Assembly: GCA_016650445.1 (NCBI GenBank)
Contig: JAENVS010000027.1
Coordinates: 45,470-109,469, forward strand
DNA: 64,000 nt
Direction of reading: 5' to 3'
Source of the DNA: Frankiaceae bacterium
Lineage (GTDB): Bacteria; Actinomycetota; Actinomycetes; Mycobacteriales; SCTD01
The notes below the pieces were generated by a model that was given only the letters and a program-made list of their open reading frames with translations, searched no databases and was not told the origin of the DNA. Made by a program: the position numbers and the translations under genes. Positions 16,692 to 25,851 of this stretch are shown one piece after another; positions within the stretch are counted from its first letter, which is position 1, and the number at the start of each line of letters is the position of its first letter.

Positions 16692-17188
16692 CGCAGCGCC
16701 CGTCGCGAGATCAGCGGAAGCACGGCCAGGGCGACGTAGGTGACGTAGGCCAGGACGGCGCTGACGACGGCGAGGGGCAGGTCGACTGCCGGCGCTGAGC
16801 CCCTCGCGACGACAAGGGCAGCGACGGCGAGGGCAGCCGTCACGGCGACGTGTCCCGGTGTCGGGGGAGTGTCGGTCTTCCCGAAGCAACCGCACGAGGC
16901 CAGCGGGCTCCCGCTGCGCAGCGCCCGCAGCACGAAGACCGAGAAGCCGGCGTACGACAGGGCGACCCCCAGCGCGACGATCCGCCCGGGGTGGACGAGA
17001 GCGGCGAGTCCGAGCAGGGCCTCGAGCGCCGCGCCGATGCGCACCCAGCGGGCCAGCAGCGGGGCCCGGACGCGCAGGCCGGCAGCCCGGAGCGCGCGGA
17101 CCAGCGAGAGCGGCTCGTGCACCTTGGCGACACCTGCCACGATGAGCAGGAGCGCTCCCGCGAGGTAGGGCGCGCTCGCGGCTTCCAC
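16688..17188 (-). CDS. MauE/DoxX-type redox membrane protein
   Basis: 166 residues, four membrane helices (about 8-22, 54-72, 76-92, 110-128, with a final one near 140-160). The loop LASCGCFGKTD holds the CxC (99-101) typical of MauE/DoxX-like redox proteins. Together with a CxxC thioredoxin it should supply disulfide chemistry outside the membrane. GTG 17188 is 7 nt after TAGCGT (complement of 17196-17201), giving a leaderless start and the promoter for the whole cluster; a GTG at 17197 is the alternative. Confidence 0.83.
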   Translation of the reverse strand: MEAASAPYLAGALLLIVAGVAKVHEPLSLVRALRAAGLRVRAPLLARWVRIGAALEALLGLAALVHPGRIVALGVALSYAGFSVFVLRALRSGSPLASCGCFGKTDTPPTPGHVAVTAALAVAALVVARGSAPAVDLPLAVVSAVLAYVTYVALAVLPLISRRALR

Positions 17189-17195
17189 CCCATGC

Positions 17196-17201
17196 ACGCT
17201 A
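17196..17201 (-). promoter_or_regulatory. -10 element heading the mau-like cluster
   Basis: TAGCGT on the minus strand, 7 nt before GTG 17188. As every following junction in the cluster is coupled or within 9 nt, this may drive all seven genes. No other candidate promoter is visible inside the cluster. Confidence 0.45.
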
Positions 17202-17227
17202 ACGCAGGTCCCGGGGAACCGCGGGCT

Positions 17228-17824
17228 TCAGGACTCCACGGCGAGCCGTACGCCGAACGCGATGAGAACGCAGCCGGACAGTCGCTCGATGCGACGCCGC
17301 ACGACGTCGTTCCGGAGCCACGAGGTCAGCCTCTCGACGGCGAGGATCATGGTCGCGAAGTAGAGGACGGTCTCGACCAGGAAGATCCCGCCGAACATCA
17401 GCGAGGTCGTGCCGACATCGGCGCCCGCGGGGACGAGCCCGGGCAGGAACGTCACGAAGAAGACCCCGACTTTCGGGTTGAACAGGTTGCAGGCGAGGCC
17501 CGCGTTGTATCCCGTGCCGAGCAGCCCGCTTCGCTGCAGGCTGCCCCGTGCCCGCAGTGCCTGGACGCCGATGACCAGCAGATAGCCGGCACCGACGACC
17601 CGCAGCGCGGTGTAGCCGACCTCGCTGGCCTTGAGCAGCGCAGCCAGGCCGATGGAGGCCGACACGATCCACACGGTGAGGCCGGTCATGATCCCGGCCG
17701 CGGTGCGGATCGCTCCGGCCCGTCCGGAGACCGCGACGGCGCGCAGCATCAGCATCGAGTCGGGACCGGGCAGGATCACGAGCACGCCGGCGGCGAGGGC
17801 GAACGCGAGCAGCGCCCCCGTCAC
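17228..17824 (-). CDS. LysE/RhtB-family amino-acid exporter
   Basis: 198 residues, six membrane segments. N-terminal PGPDSMLMLRAVAVSGRAGAI and NLFNPKVGVFFVTFLPG are hallmark LysE motifs (PGP; NP-K in the mid region). Exports amino acids or similar small molecules. GTG 17824 overlaps the stop of the HIT-like gene (GTGA), so it is coupled to it. Confidence 0.92.
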   Translation of the reverse strand: MTGALLAFALAAGVLVILPGPDSMLMLRAVAVSGRAGAIRTAAGIMTGLTVWIVSASIGLAALLKASEVGYTALRVVGAGYLLVIGVQALRARGSLQRSGLLGTGYNAGLACNLFNPKVGVFFVTFLPGLVPAGADVGTTSLMFGGIFLVETVLYFATMILAVERLTSWLRNDVVRRRIERLSGCVLIAFGVRLAVES

Positions 17825-18402
17825 ATCGCGGCCGCGACCATCGCCAGATCAGCGGCGTAGACGTCCTCCGGCAGGGCGGGCAGCAGGTCGTCCCAGAGCG
17901 CGAGGTTCGAGCCGCGCAGCTGCAGCAGCCCGGCCGGGCGGGCCAGCGCACACACGTGCAGGTGGGCACCGCCGTCGCCCCACTTGTTGATGTGCACCCG
18001 GCCGATCCCCGGGAGGGCGCTGATGGCGCGGTCGAGACGGACGATGAGCCGTCCCATCTCCGCGCTCATGTCGTCGTCGAGATCGCCGAGGTCGAGGTGC
18101 AACCGCGGCATGAGCATCGCCATGAACGGCACCCCCGGCGGCGTCTGGAAGCGCACCAGCACCCAGCGCTCATTGCCCCACACGACGTTCTTGTCAGGAT
18201 CGGCGCAGCGGCCGCACGGCTTGTCACCCTCGCCGTTGCGCAGTGGCTCCGGCAGGATGGGCTGGTCGAGCGGCTTCACGCGCAGCGACTCCGCTTCGAA
18301 CGGGAAGATCTCCCAGCCGGCCTGGGCCGGCACGGGCAGCCGCCCCTCGGCGTCGGCCGCGCTCAGTGCGTGCGCGTAGTACTCCTCGGGTGTCATCGCC
18401 AT
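17821..18402 (-). CDS. HIT-like nucleotide-binding protein
   Basis: 193 residues. CGRCADPDKNVVW makes a likely zinc or structural site, VLVRFQTPPGVPFMAMLMPR and HINKWGDGGAHLHVCALARP give a HIT-like H-x-H motif (AHLHV) at about residue 148. Related to the HIT/GalT superfamily; hydrolase or transferase activity not known. Located 10 nt after the PAC2 gene and coupled to LysE. ATG 18402 or 18396 both possible. Confidence 0.7.
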   Translation of the reverse strand: MAMTPEEYYAHALSAADAEGRLPVPAQAGWEIFPFEAESLRVKPLDQPILPEPLRNGEGDKPCGRCADPDKNVVWGNERWVLVRFQTPPGVPFMAMLMPRLHLDLGDLDDDMSAEMGRLIVRLDRAISALPGIGRVHINKWGDGGAHLHVCALARPAGLLQLRGSNLALWDDLLPALPEDVYAADLAMVAAAM

Positions 18403-18412
18403 GTCAGGACCG

Positions 18413-19318
18413 TCACTGCGGAGGGTCCTGCGACTGCTCGGCGAGGAAGCGCTCGAGCTCGGCGCCGAGCTCGTCCGCGGTGGGCAGGTCCGCGTTTTCC
18501 AGCAGCAGGGTGGAGTCACGCCCGGCGATGAAGGCGTCGTACTGGCTCTCCAGTGCCTGTACGACGGCGGCGACCTCCGGCGCTCCCGCGACCTGCTCGT
18601 CGAGCGCCGCGCGCGTGGTGCTGGCTGCTTCGAGCAGGCTGTCCAACGGCAGCGCCAGGCCCGAGGCCTTGCTGACCTCGGCGAGCAACGCCGCCGCCGC
18701 ACCGGGGTACTCGGTCTGGGCGACGTAGTGCGGGACGTGCACGGCGAAGCCGACGGCGTCATAGCCCGCCTCGCCCAGGCGGTACTCCAGCAGGTGCCCG
18801 GCCGTGCCCGGCACCTGCACCGCGTTGACCCAGGGCTCGTAGCCGGCGACCAGCTCCTTGCGGCTGCCGTGCGCGATGACGCCGGTCGGCCGGGTGTGCG
18901 GCACGCCCATCGGAATGGCATTGAGCCCGATCGTCAGGCGCACACCCAGGCGGTCGATCACCATCTTGACGGCGGCGGTGAAGCGCTCCCACTGCACGTC
19001 CGGCTCCGGGCCGGCCAGCAGGAGGAACGGCGTGCCGACCGCGTCGCTGACGAGGTGCACGGCGAGCTGTGGGTCGTCGTAGGACTCCCAGTGGTCCTCG
19101 ACGAAAAGCATCGTCGGGCGTCGGGCCCGGTAGTCGAGCAGCTGGTCGACGTCGAAGGTCGCGACGACGTGGGAGTCGTAGGTCTCCAGCAGGTGCTCCC
19201 GGGCCAGCCGCTTGGCGCCGCCGGCGTCGATGAACCCGTCGAGCGCCTGGATCAGCACCGGCCGCCCCATCTCGGGACGATCTGGGTCGAGCTCGAACAG
19301 CTCGCTCGGGTCCAGCAC
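18413..19318 (-). CDS. PAC2-family protein (proteasome assembly chaperone-like)
   Basis: 301 residues. LIQALDGFIDAGGA opens the PAC2 fold, with LLLAGPEPD.QWERF and IGLNAIPMGVPHTRP in the core and helical C-terminus ending ERFLAEQSQDPPQ. Common in actinobacteria that own proteasomes; bacterial role is unclear. GTG 19318 is 6 nt after TAACCT (complement of 19325-19330), giving a leaderless start inside the 3' end of the MFS gene. Confidence 0.9.
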   Translation of the reverse strand: MLDPSELFELDPDRPEMGRPVLIQALDGFIDAGGAKRLAREHLLETYDSHVVATFDVDQLLDYRARRPTMLFVEDHWESYDDPQLAVHLVSDAVGTPFLLLAGPEPDVQWERFTAAVKMVIDRLGVRLTIGLNAIPMGVPHTRPTGVIAHGSRKELVAGYEPWVNAVQVPGTAGHLLEYRLGEAGYDAVGFAVHVPHYVAQTEYPGAAAALLAEVSKASGLALPLDSLLEAASTTRAALDEQVAGAPEVAAVVQALESQYDAFIAGRDSTLLLENADLPTADELGAELERFLAEQSQDPPQ

Positions 19319-19327
19319 ATTCCCAGG

Positions 19328-20959
19328 TTAGAGGACTGCGGTCTCTGCCTTGGCGGTGTCGGCCTCGACCTCCGCGCTGCTGCGCTTCTCGGCCTCGGCC
19401 CGGGCGGCGGCCATCCCGCCCATGGAGCGCAGCGGCAGCTCCTTGATGAAGAAGGTCAGGACGAACGCCGGGATGAGGAGGAAGAAGGTGGTCAGGAAGA
19501 CGGTGTGCATGGAGTCGGCGAAGCCGGCGATCACGACCTGCTGGTACCTCTCCGGCAGGCGAGCGATCTTGCTCGTGTCGTCGAGGCCGCCGGCTGCCGT
19601 GAACCGCGTGATGTCGCCCAGTGGCAGCCGCGCTTCCAGGGCGCGATCCTTGATGTTGCCGGTGACCGACCCGAAGAGCACCGAGAGCGCTGCGGCGACG
19701 CCGAACGTGCCGCCCATCGAGCGGAAGAACGTCACGCTGCTCGTCGCGATGCCCATGTCGCGCGGTGGCAGGGCGTTCTGCACCGAGATGACGAGGGTCT
19801 GCATCGACAACCCGAGCCCGATGCCCATGACCACCATGAACGACATCGTGCGCGCGATCGGGGTGTCCACGCCCAAGGTGGAGAACAGCAGCATCGCGAC
19901 GGCCATGATCGCCGTACCGATGATCGGAAAGATCTTGTAGCGCCCGGTGCGGCTCATGATGCGGCCGGTGACGAACGAGCTGCAGATGATCCCCACCATG
20001 AACGGGATCATCTGCAGGCCGGCTCGCGTAGGCGACTCGCCGTTCACGATCTGGAGGTACAGCGGCATCGACATCAGGCCGCCGAACATCCCGATGCCGA
20101 CCAGGAACGCGACCGTCGACGACACGGTGAAGACGCGGTTCGCGAACACCCGCAGCGGCAGGATGGCCTCCTCGCCCATGTGCCGCTCGCGCGGGATGAA
20201 CAGGCCGAGCGACACCAGGGCGATGGCTAGCAGGACCATGCTCGTGGACGACGTCCAGCCCCACTCGTGTCCCTTCTCCGCGAGCAGCAGGACGGGCACG
20301 ACGGCGGACGTCAGCAGCGCGGCGCCCAGGTAGTCGATGCGGTGCTCGGATCGGGTGCTCGGCCTCTGCAGCACCCGGCTGACGACGAGGAGGGCAAGCA
20401 GCCCGATCGGAACGTTGATGTAGAAGATCCAGCGCCAGCCGTCGATGCCGGCGATGGAGGCCTGCCCGGCGAACCAGCCGCCGAGGACCGGCCCGAGCAC
20501 GCTCGACGTCGCGAACACCGACATGAAGTAGCCCTGGTAGCGGCCTCGCTCGCGGGGCGACACCATGTCGCCCACGATCGCGAAGGCAAGCGACATCAGG
20601 CCGCCGGCGCCGATCCCCTGAAGGGCGCGGTACGCCGCGAGCTCGTAGATCGAGTTCGCGAAGCCGCACAGCATCGAGCCGACGACGAAGATGCTGATGG
20701 CGAACAGGTAGAAGGGCTTGCGGCCGTAGAGATCGGACAGCTTCCCGTAGAGCGGGGTCGACACCGTCGACGTCACCAGGTACGCCGTGGTGACCCAGGC
20801 TTGCTGGGTCTGACCGTGAAGCTCGTCCGCGATGGTGCGCATCGCGGTGGACACGATGGTCTGGTCGAGCGAGGCGAGGAACATCCCGAGCATCAAGCCC
20901 GACAGCACCGTGAGGATCTGCCGGTGGGTCAGCCCACCGGTGGTGGTGCTGGGCGTCAT
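19328..20959 (-). CDS. MFS drug efflux transporter, DHA2 (EmrB/QacA) family
   Basis: 543 residues, 14 membrane segments. LDQTIVSTAMRTIADEL at 30-46 is the antiporter-C-like motif, KLSDLYGRKPFYL is motif A (G-R-K/R), and PFYIN-like WIFYINVPIGLL is the 14-TM family signature. Expected proton-coupled export of hydrophobic drugs. Its start overlaps the MarR stop by 4 nt (ATGA), so the regulator and the pump are expressed together. Confidence 0.93.
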   Translation of the reverse strand: MTPSTTTGGLTHRQILTVLSGLMLGMFLASLDQTIVSTAMRTIADELHGQTQQAWVTTAYLVTSTVSTPLYGKLSDLYGRKPFYLFAISIFVVGSMLCGFANSIYELAAYRALQGIGAGGLMSLAFAIVGDMVSPRERGRYQGYFMSVFATSSVLGPVLGGWFAGQASIAGIDGWRWIFYINVPIGLLALLVVSRVLQRPSTRSEHRIDYLGAALLTSAVVPVLLLAEKGHEWGWTSSTSMVLLAIALVSLGLFIPRERHMGEEAILPLRVFANRVFTVSSTVAFLVGIGMFGGLMSMPLYLQIVNGESPTRAGLQMIPFMVGIICSSFVTGRIMSRTGRYKIFPIIGTAIMAVAMLLFSTLGVDTPIARTMSFMVVMGIGLGLSMQTLVISVQNALPPRDMGIATSSVTFFRSMGGTFGVAAALSVLFGSVTGNIKDRALEARLPLGDITRFTAAGGLDDTSKIARLPERYQQVVIAGFADSMHTVFLTTFFLLIPAFVLTFFIKELPLRSMGGMAAARAEAEKRSSAEVEADTAKAETAVL

Positions 20960-21429
20960 GCGCTTTCCGATCCGGTCGCTGCCAGCACGATCTCCTGGCG
21001 GTTGGTGGTCACGTCTTCGTTGAAGCGGTGCAGCTGCCGGGCGAAGGCGGCGAGCTGGGGCTCGGTCCAGTCGGGCAGCAGCCGGCGCAGGACCTCGACA
21101 CGCGACCGTCGGACGTCCTGGAGCACTTCGCGTCCGGACGGGGTCAGGTCGAACAGCTGCGCCCGCTGGTCCTCTGGGTCGCGCTCGCGGACGACCCAGC
21201 CCTGGCGCTCGAGGACCGGCACCTGACGGCTGACGGTCGAGATGTCGAGGCAGAGCACCGTGGCGAGCCCGGACAGCCGCACCGGACCCAGCTCGTCGAG
21301 CCGCGCGAGCACGGCCGCACCGGAGGGGTCGACGGGGTGCTGCGAGGCGAGCGAGATTGCCCCGTGCAGCTCACGCAGGCCGCGCACGAGCTGGACCAGC
21401 TCGCGCGAGACGGTCTCGATCGAGGACAT
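20956..21429 (-). CDS. MarR-family transcriptional regulator
   Basis: 157 residues. Winged helix: LARLDELGPVRLSGLATVL, LDISTVSRQVPVLERQGWV, REDP-like RERDPEDQRAQLFDLT wing, then a C-terminal dimer helix. Represses the coupled MFS pump in the usual MarR arrangement. ATG 21429 stands 24 bp from a perfect palindrome (21454-21468) that also faces the NlpC/P60 gene. Confidence 0.92.
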   Translation of the reverse strand: MSSIETVSRELVQLVRGLRELHGAISLASQHPVDPSGAAVLARLDELGPVRLSGLATVLCLDISTVSRQVPVLERQGWVVRERDPEDQRAQLFDLTPSGREVLQDVRRSRVEVLRRLLPDWTEPQLAAFARQLHRFNEDVTTNRQEIVLAATGSESA

Positions 21430-21453
21430 CCGGCGTACTCCGTGGCATTTGGT

Positions 21454-21468
21454 TGCTTGTTACAAGCA
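21454..21468. promoter_or_regulatory. Perfect 15-bp palindrome, likely MarR operator
   Basis: TGCTTGTTACAAGCA: arms TGCTTGT and ACAAGCA round a central T. It lies in the only AT-rich part of the 66-bp divergent region between marR-like (minus) and the NlpC/P60 gene (plus), where both promoters must be. MarR proteins commonly bind such 15-20 bp dyads. Confidence 0.7.
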
Positions 21469-21495
21469 CAATAGCACCGTGGCAAACTGGTGCGA

Positions 21496-22161
21496 ATGCC
21501 CCGTCACGTCCCAGCGCAGCTGCGCGGCCTCCTGCTCGTCGGCACCCTTGCGGGTGCTGTCGCGGTGCCGTGCGCCGTCTTCGCGCTGTCCGGTGGGACG
21601 CAGCAGGAGACGCTGGTCGCCAGCCGTGCGGTTGTCGCGGCGACCCCGCTCGACGACCTCGTCGACGACCGACCGGCCATCCGGCTGACGGTCGCCCCGC
21701 CGGTGCCGGCGCGCGCGTCGAGGGCCCGCCGGTCGGCGCCGGCGCCACGACCGACGCCGGCGGTACGCCGCGTCATCCCGCGGCCTGATGTCGTCGCACC
21801 GATGTCCGGCAGCCTCGCCACGCGCGTGCTTGCCGAGGCGCGGCGGCACGAGGGGGCGCCGTACTCCTACGGCGCAGCCGGCCCGAACCGCTTCGACTGC
21901 TCCGGCTTCACCGTGTACGTCTTCGGGCGCTTCGGCATCCACCTGCCGCACAACAGCGCGCAGCAGTCCGCGGCGACCAGCCGTATCCCGGATGCGGAGA
22001 AACGGCCGGGAGACCTGATCTTCACCTATCGCGGCGGCACGATCGGTCACGTCGGCATTTACGCCGGCGGCATGCAGATGTGGGCATCGGTCGAGAGCGG
22101 CGACGTGGTGCGGCTGCAGAGCTTCGCCGGTCGCACGTACTCCGTCGGGCGCGTCGGTTAG
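21496..22161 (+). CDS. NlpC/P60 peptidoglycan endopeptidase
   Basis: 221 residues. N-terminal signal/anchor (about 8-32), Pro/Arg linker, then NlpC/P60 with catalytic Cys in [11 protein letters not shown] (about residue 136) and His in [10 protein letters not shown] (about 185). Cleaves the D-Glu/m-DAP bond in peptidoglycan stems. ATG 21496 is 7 nt after CAAACT; the in-frame GTG at 21490 is an alternative. Divergent from marR; 3' end overlaps the convergent reductase by 4 nt. Confidence 0.9.
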   Translation: MPRHVPAQLRGLLLVGTLAGAVAVPCAVFALSGGTQQETLVASRAVVAATPLDDLVDDRPAIRLTVAPPVPARASRARRSAPAPRPTPAVRRVIPRPDVVAPMSGSLATRVLAEARRHEGAPYSYGAAGPNRFDCSGFTVYVFGRFGIHLPHNSAQQSAATSRIPDAEKRPGDLIFTYRGGTIGHVGIYAGGMQMWASVESGDVVRLQSFAGRTYSVGRVG

Positions 22162-23138
22162 CGGTTGATGCTGCTCATGTCGGGATAGCGCTCGCCGGCG
22201 GTGGCGCCCACCGGGAACGCGTCGTCGATCGCCCGCAGCTCGTCCTCGGTCAGCCGGATGTCGTCTGCGGCGGCGTTCTCCTCGAGATAGCGCACGCGCT
22301 TGGTCCCGGGGATCGGCACGACGTCATCGCCCTGGGACAGCAGCCACGCCAGCGCGACCTGCGACGCAGTGGCGCCCTTTACGGCGGCCAGCTCGTTGAC
22401 CTTGTCGACGAGCTCGAGGTTCTTGGCGAAGTTCTCGCCCTGGAAGCGCGGGTTGTGGCGGCGGAAGTCGTTCGGCTCGAGGTCGTCGATGCTGCGGATC
22501 GACCCCGAGAGGAACCCGCGCCCCAGCGGTGAGTAGGCGACGAAGCCGATGCCGAGCTCGCGGACGGTTGCCAGCACGCCGTTCTCCTCGGGATCGCGCG
22601 TCCACAGCGACCACTCGGTCTGCAGCGCGGTGACGGGGTGGGTCGCGTGGGCCTTGCGGATCGTGTCGGGGGCCGCCTCGCTGATGCCGAGGTGGCGGAC
22701 CTTGCCCGCGGCAACGAGCTCGGAGAGCGCACCCCAGGTCTCCTCGACGGGGACGCCGACGTCGACCCGGTGCTGGTAGTAGAGGTCGATGACGTCGACG
22801 CCGAGCCGCTGCAGAGATGCGTCGCAGGCCGCGCGGACGTAGTCCGGTGAGCCGTTGATGCCCCCCCGGCTGCCGTCCTCGCGCCGCTCGACGCCGAACT
22901 TCGTCGCCACCACCACCTCGTCACGGCGCGACGCGATCGCGCGGCCGACGAGCTTCTCGTTGGTGAACGGGCCGTACATGTCGGCGGTGTCGAGGAGCGT
23001 CACGCCGAGGTCGAGCGCCCGGCCGATCGTGGCGAGCGACTCGGCCTCGTCACCCTCCCCGTAGAACTCACTCATGCCCATGCAGCCCAGCCCCTGAGCG
23101 GAGACGACCAGGCCCTGCCCGAGTGTCCGTGTCCGCAT
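22158..23138 (-). CDS. Aldo/keto reductase
   Basis: 326 residues, TIM-barrel AKR of the YghZ/AKR13-like kind. [11 protein letters not shown], then the catalytic set: Asp and Tyr in [18 protein letters not shown], Lys in VVATKFG, His in YYQHRVD. C-terminal [14 protein letters not shown] is the NADPH-binding loop. ATG 23138 follows GAGCGT by 6 nt (complement) and is preferred to the in-frame codons upstream. Confidence 0.93.
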   Translation of the reverse strand: MRTRTLGQGLVVSAQGLGCMGMSEFYGEGDEAESLATIGRALDLGVTLLDTADMYGPFTNEKLVGRAIASRRDEVVVATKFGVERREDGSRGGINGSPDYVRAACDASLQRLGVDVIDLYYQHRVDVGVPVEETWGALSELVAAGKVRHLGISEAAPDTIRKAHATHPVTALQTEWSLWTRDPEENGVLATVRELGIGFVAYSPLGRGFLSGSIRSIDDLEPNDFRRHNPRFQGENFAKNLELVDKVNELAAVKGATASQVALAWLLSQGDDVVPIPGTKRVRYLEENAAADDIRLTEDELRAIDDAFPVGATAGERYPDMSSINR

Positions 23139-23157
23139 GGGGTCACGCTCGCACACG

Positions 23158-23925
23158 TCAGGCGGTGGTGCCGTGCCGGCCTTCGCCCGCGGCGAACCGC
23201 GCCGCCCCCGCGGCCGCCTCCCGCAGCGACACGAGCCCGTGCGCCCACTCGGTCACCATGGCCCGGTCGAGATCGAGCCCCTCCTGCTCGTACGCCGACA
23301 GCCGGTCGTGGCGCAGGCACAGCTGCGGCAGCGCAGCCAGGTCGTGTGCGAGCCGCACCGCCTCGGCCAGCGCCTGACCCGGTGCGCTGACCCGGTTGAC
23401 GAGCCCGATGCGCAAGGCCTCGTCGGCCCCGACCGCGCGGCCGGTGAGGATGAGGTCCATCGCGACGCCGAAGCCGACGAGCCGGGGGAGCCGCACCGTC
23501 CCGCCGTCGACGAGCGGGACCCCCCAGCGTCGGCAGAAGACACCGAACGTGGCGGCCGGGTCGGCGACGCGGAGGTCGCACCAGAGGGCGAGCTCGATGC
23601 CTCCGGCGACCGCGTAGCCGTCGACCGCCGCGATGACCGGTTTCGACAGCAGCAGGCGCGTCGGTCCCATGGGTCCGCGGTCGTCCTGGCCGGGTGGACC
23701 GGGTAGTGGCATCTCGCCGCGACTGACCGCGTCCAGGTCTGCGCCCGCGCAGAAGACGCCGTCTGCTCCGTGCAGGACCGCGACCGATGCGGTGTCGTCG
23801 GCGTCGAACGCACGGAACGCGTCGTACAGGGCGGTTGCGTGCTCGCCGTCGACGGCGTTGCGTACGTCCGGACGGTCGAGGGTGACGACGCGAACGGCGC
23901 CGTCGGTCGTGACCGTGACGCTCAT
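23158..23925 (-). CDS. Enoyl-CoA hydratase/isomerase (crotonase) family
   Basis: 255 residues. Oxyanion-hole segments: [12 protein letters not shown] (about 58-69) and [20 protein letters not shown] (about 101-120). Position of the classical Glu is kept in [13 protein letters not shown] only as a Gly/Asp region, so it is more like hydratase-related proteins of crotonase superfamily with unknown reaction. Start overlaps the methyltransferase stop by 4 nt. Confidence 0.85.
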   Translation of the reverse strand: MSVTVTTDGAVRVVTLDRPDVRNAVDGEHATALYDAFRAFDADDTASVAVLHGADGVFCAGADLDAVSRGEMPLPGPPGQDDRGPMGPTRLLLSKPVIAAVDGYAVAGGIELALWCDLRVADPAATFGVFCRRWGVPLVDGGTVRLPRLVGFGVAMDLILTGRAVGADEALRIGLVNRVSAPGQALAEAVRLAHDLAALPQLCLRHDRLSAYEQEGLDLDRAMVTEWAHGLVSLREAAAGAARFAAGEGRHGTTA

Positions 23926-24698
23926 GGCTTCTCGGCGACGAGGAGCACGCGGCGAATCATCAGCTCGTTGGTGGCCGCCATCTCGGCGATCCCGGCCCTG
24001 ACCTCGTCGACCGGTTCACCGGACTCCGCGGCCAGCTCGTCCGCAGCCTCCATCAGCAGCCGGTTGATCTCGCTCTGCCGACGCCGCCAGTCGGGTGTCT
24101 CGTCGTACGCGACCAGGTCGAGGCCGGCGGCCGCGACGAGCGGGCGGTGGTCGGGCACCTGCGGCGGCCGACCGACCGGCTGCCCCGTGTAGTCCCACGT
24201 CGTCAGGACCAGGCGACCGCCGGGACGCAGCACGCGAGCAAGCTCGCGCAACGCCGCCCCCTTGTCGGGGGTGAACAGGAGCGCATCGATGCTCATGATC
24301 GCGTCGGCCTCGTCGTCGGCGAGGGGCGTCGCCTCGAAGGAGCCGACCGCCACCCGGGTGCGGTCGCCGAGCCCAAGCCCTGCGGCCCGCCGCTCAACCT
24401 CGGCCAGGCCGTCGGCGGTGATGTCGACGGCGAGGTAGCGCGCCTCCGTGGCGGATGCCACCCACAGGCCGGGGCCCCCTCGCCCCGAGCCGACGTCGAC
24501 CAGCAACCCACCCGGCGACAGGGCGACGTCGCCGGCGATCCGAGTCAGCTCGGTGCGCGAGGTGTAGCTGTACGGCGCGACCTCGGCGGGGTACTCGTCG
24601 CCGAGGGCCTGCGCCCAGATCCGCGCGCTGACCGACGACTCCGGCTCCCGGAACACGTGCGAGAACACGGTTGCCCAGTTCGATGCGGCGTCGGTCAC
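23922..24698 (-). CDS. SAM-dependent methyltransferase
   Basis: 258 residues. Motif I LVDVGSGRGGPGLWVA at about 66-81, acidic VDIT after beta-2, MSIDALLFTPDKG at motif II and LRPGGRLVLTTWDYTG at motif III; small-molecule type Methyltransf_11/25. GTG 24698 is 6 nt after TACGTT (complement of 24705-24710). Coupled to the crotonase gene, so the two may act on the same metabolite. Confidence 0.87.
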   Translation of the reverse strand: MTDAASNWATVFSHVFREPESSVSARIWAQALGDEYPAEVAPYSYTSRTELTRIAGDVALSPGGLLVDVGSGRGGPGLWVASATEARYLAVDITADGLAEVERRAAGLGLGDRTRVAVGSFEATPLADDEADAIMSIDALLFTPDKGAALRELARVLRPGGRLVLTTWDYTGQPVGRPPQVPDHRPLVAAAGLDLVAYDETPDWRRRQSEINRLLMEAADELAAESGEPVDEVRAGIAEMAATNELMIRRVLLVAEKP

Positions 24699-24764
24699 CG
24701 CGACAACGTAGGGCTCAGCCGATCGTCGCGGCGAGCATGCCGAGCGGGGATTCGGTGCGTTCGG

Positions 24765-25709
24765 CTACGGCCGGTACACGACGCACTGGCCGCCGCCGAG
24801 CCCCAGGATGGCGCGGAGCTCGATCGCGGCGGCCCCACGTCGTGCGCTGAGCGCGTGCGCTGTCTCCGAGTTCTCGGACCACGCCGCAGGCTCGATGGAC
24901 GCTGCCAGCACGGTGTCGTACTCGGCCATCGCTGTCGTCAGGCCGGCCGCCGTCGGCGCGAGCTCCGGGGACAGCTGGATCGCGGCGAGCTTCTTGCGGT
25001 CCAGGCGCAGCATCTCGGCACGCTCTTGCGGTGTTGAGGGCCGGGGTGCTCCGTCGAGGGACCAGCTGAGCAGGGTCTCCTCGAAATGTGTGTCGTACTG
25101 GATGGCGGCGTACGTGAGCGCCGCCGGCATCGCGTTCGAGGAGACCGTCGGTGAGCAGTCCCGACGGTGCGCTTCGAGGTCTGCGGAGGTTCTTCCGAAC
25201 TGCTCGGGGGTGAACGGTGAGCCGCCGAACTCGGCCGCGACGGCCGGGGGCACACCGACAGCGGCCGCGACAGCTCTGTGCGCCGCGTCGCGCTGGTGCA
25301 GGAATGTGGGGATAGCGATGCCGGCGAGCAGGGTTACTACGAGGAAGGCACAACCTGCATAGCCGAGGATCAGCCCTGCCAGCGCGACTCCGCTGGGCGC
25401 ACGACCTGAGCGTGCTGCACGACCGCGTGACGTGTGCCCGCAGATGACCGCGGCAATGCTGGCCAGGCCAAGCAGCCACACGATGCTGAGCACCAAGCTG
25501 GCGATGGCCAAACGGTCGCGTCCCGCCGGCTGGGAGTGCCATTGCAGGGGCTGCGACCCGAAGGACGGTGCCGCGTGCCAACTTGGCTGTGGGGCCGCCG
25601 CGCTTGCGGGTGCAGGGACGGCCTGAGCCGGGATCCATTCGCGTCCGTCCCACCACCAGTGCCCATCCGGGCTCAGCTGCGGTGGGGCGGCAGGGGTCGA
25701 GACGTCCAC
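24765..25709 (-). CDS. DUF2510/DUF4190 membrane protein
   Basis: 314 residues. N-terminal PDGHWWWDGREWIPA is a DUF2510 WW-type motif; an Ala/Pro linker follows, then two membrane segments (about 64-84, 103-125) as in DUF4190, and a C-terminal extracytoplasmic part of ~190 residues with one Cys pair (RRDCS, GGQCVVY). Function unknown. GTG 25709 has an SD (GGAAGG) at the right distance; the longer version upstream is not supported. Confidence 0.75.
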   Translation of the reverse strand: MDVSTPAAPPQLSPDGHWWWDGREWIPAQAVPAPASAAAPQPSWHAAPSFGSQPLQWHSQPAGRDRLAIASLVLSIVWLLGLASIAAVICGHTSRGRAARSGRAPSGVALAGLILGYAGCAFLVVTLLAGIAIPTFLHQRDAAHRAVAAAVGVPPAVAAEFGGSPFTPEQFGRTSADLEAHRRDCSPTVSSNAMPAALTYAAIQYDTHFEETLLSWSLDGAPRPSTPQERAEMLRLDRKKLAAIQLSPELAPTAAGLTTAMAEYDTVLAASIEPAAWSENSETAHALSARRGAAAIELRAILGLGGGQCVVYRP

Positions 25710-25851
25710 GAGAGCCTTCCGGTGATTGCGTGGCCAGAGCCCGGCAAGAAGCCGCGCGTCAGAACGGCTTCGACCCAAACCCGCCGACGCTTGAGCCAGA
25801 TCTACTTAGCGCGCGCTCATCGGCTTGCACGAGCGGCTGCGTTGTCCCGGA

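Noticed and set aside
25710..25851. Possible tRNA-like sequence (GCGTGGCC...GGCTTCGACCC)
   Set aside because: No cloverleaf could be folded: no GTTCRA T-loop and no paired acceptor ends.
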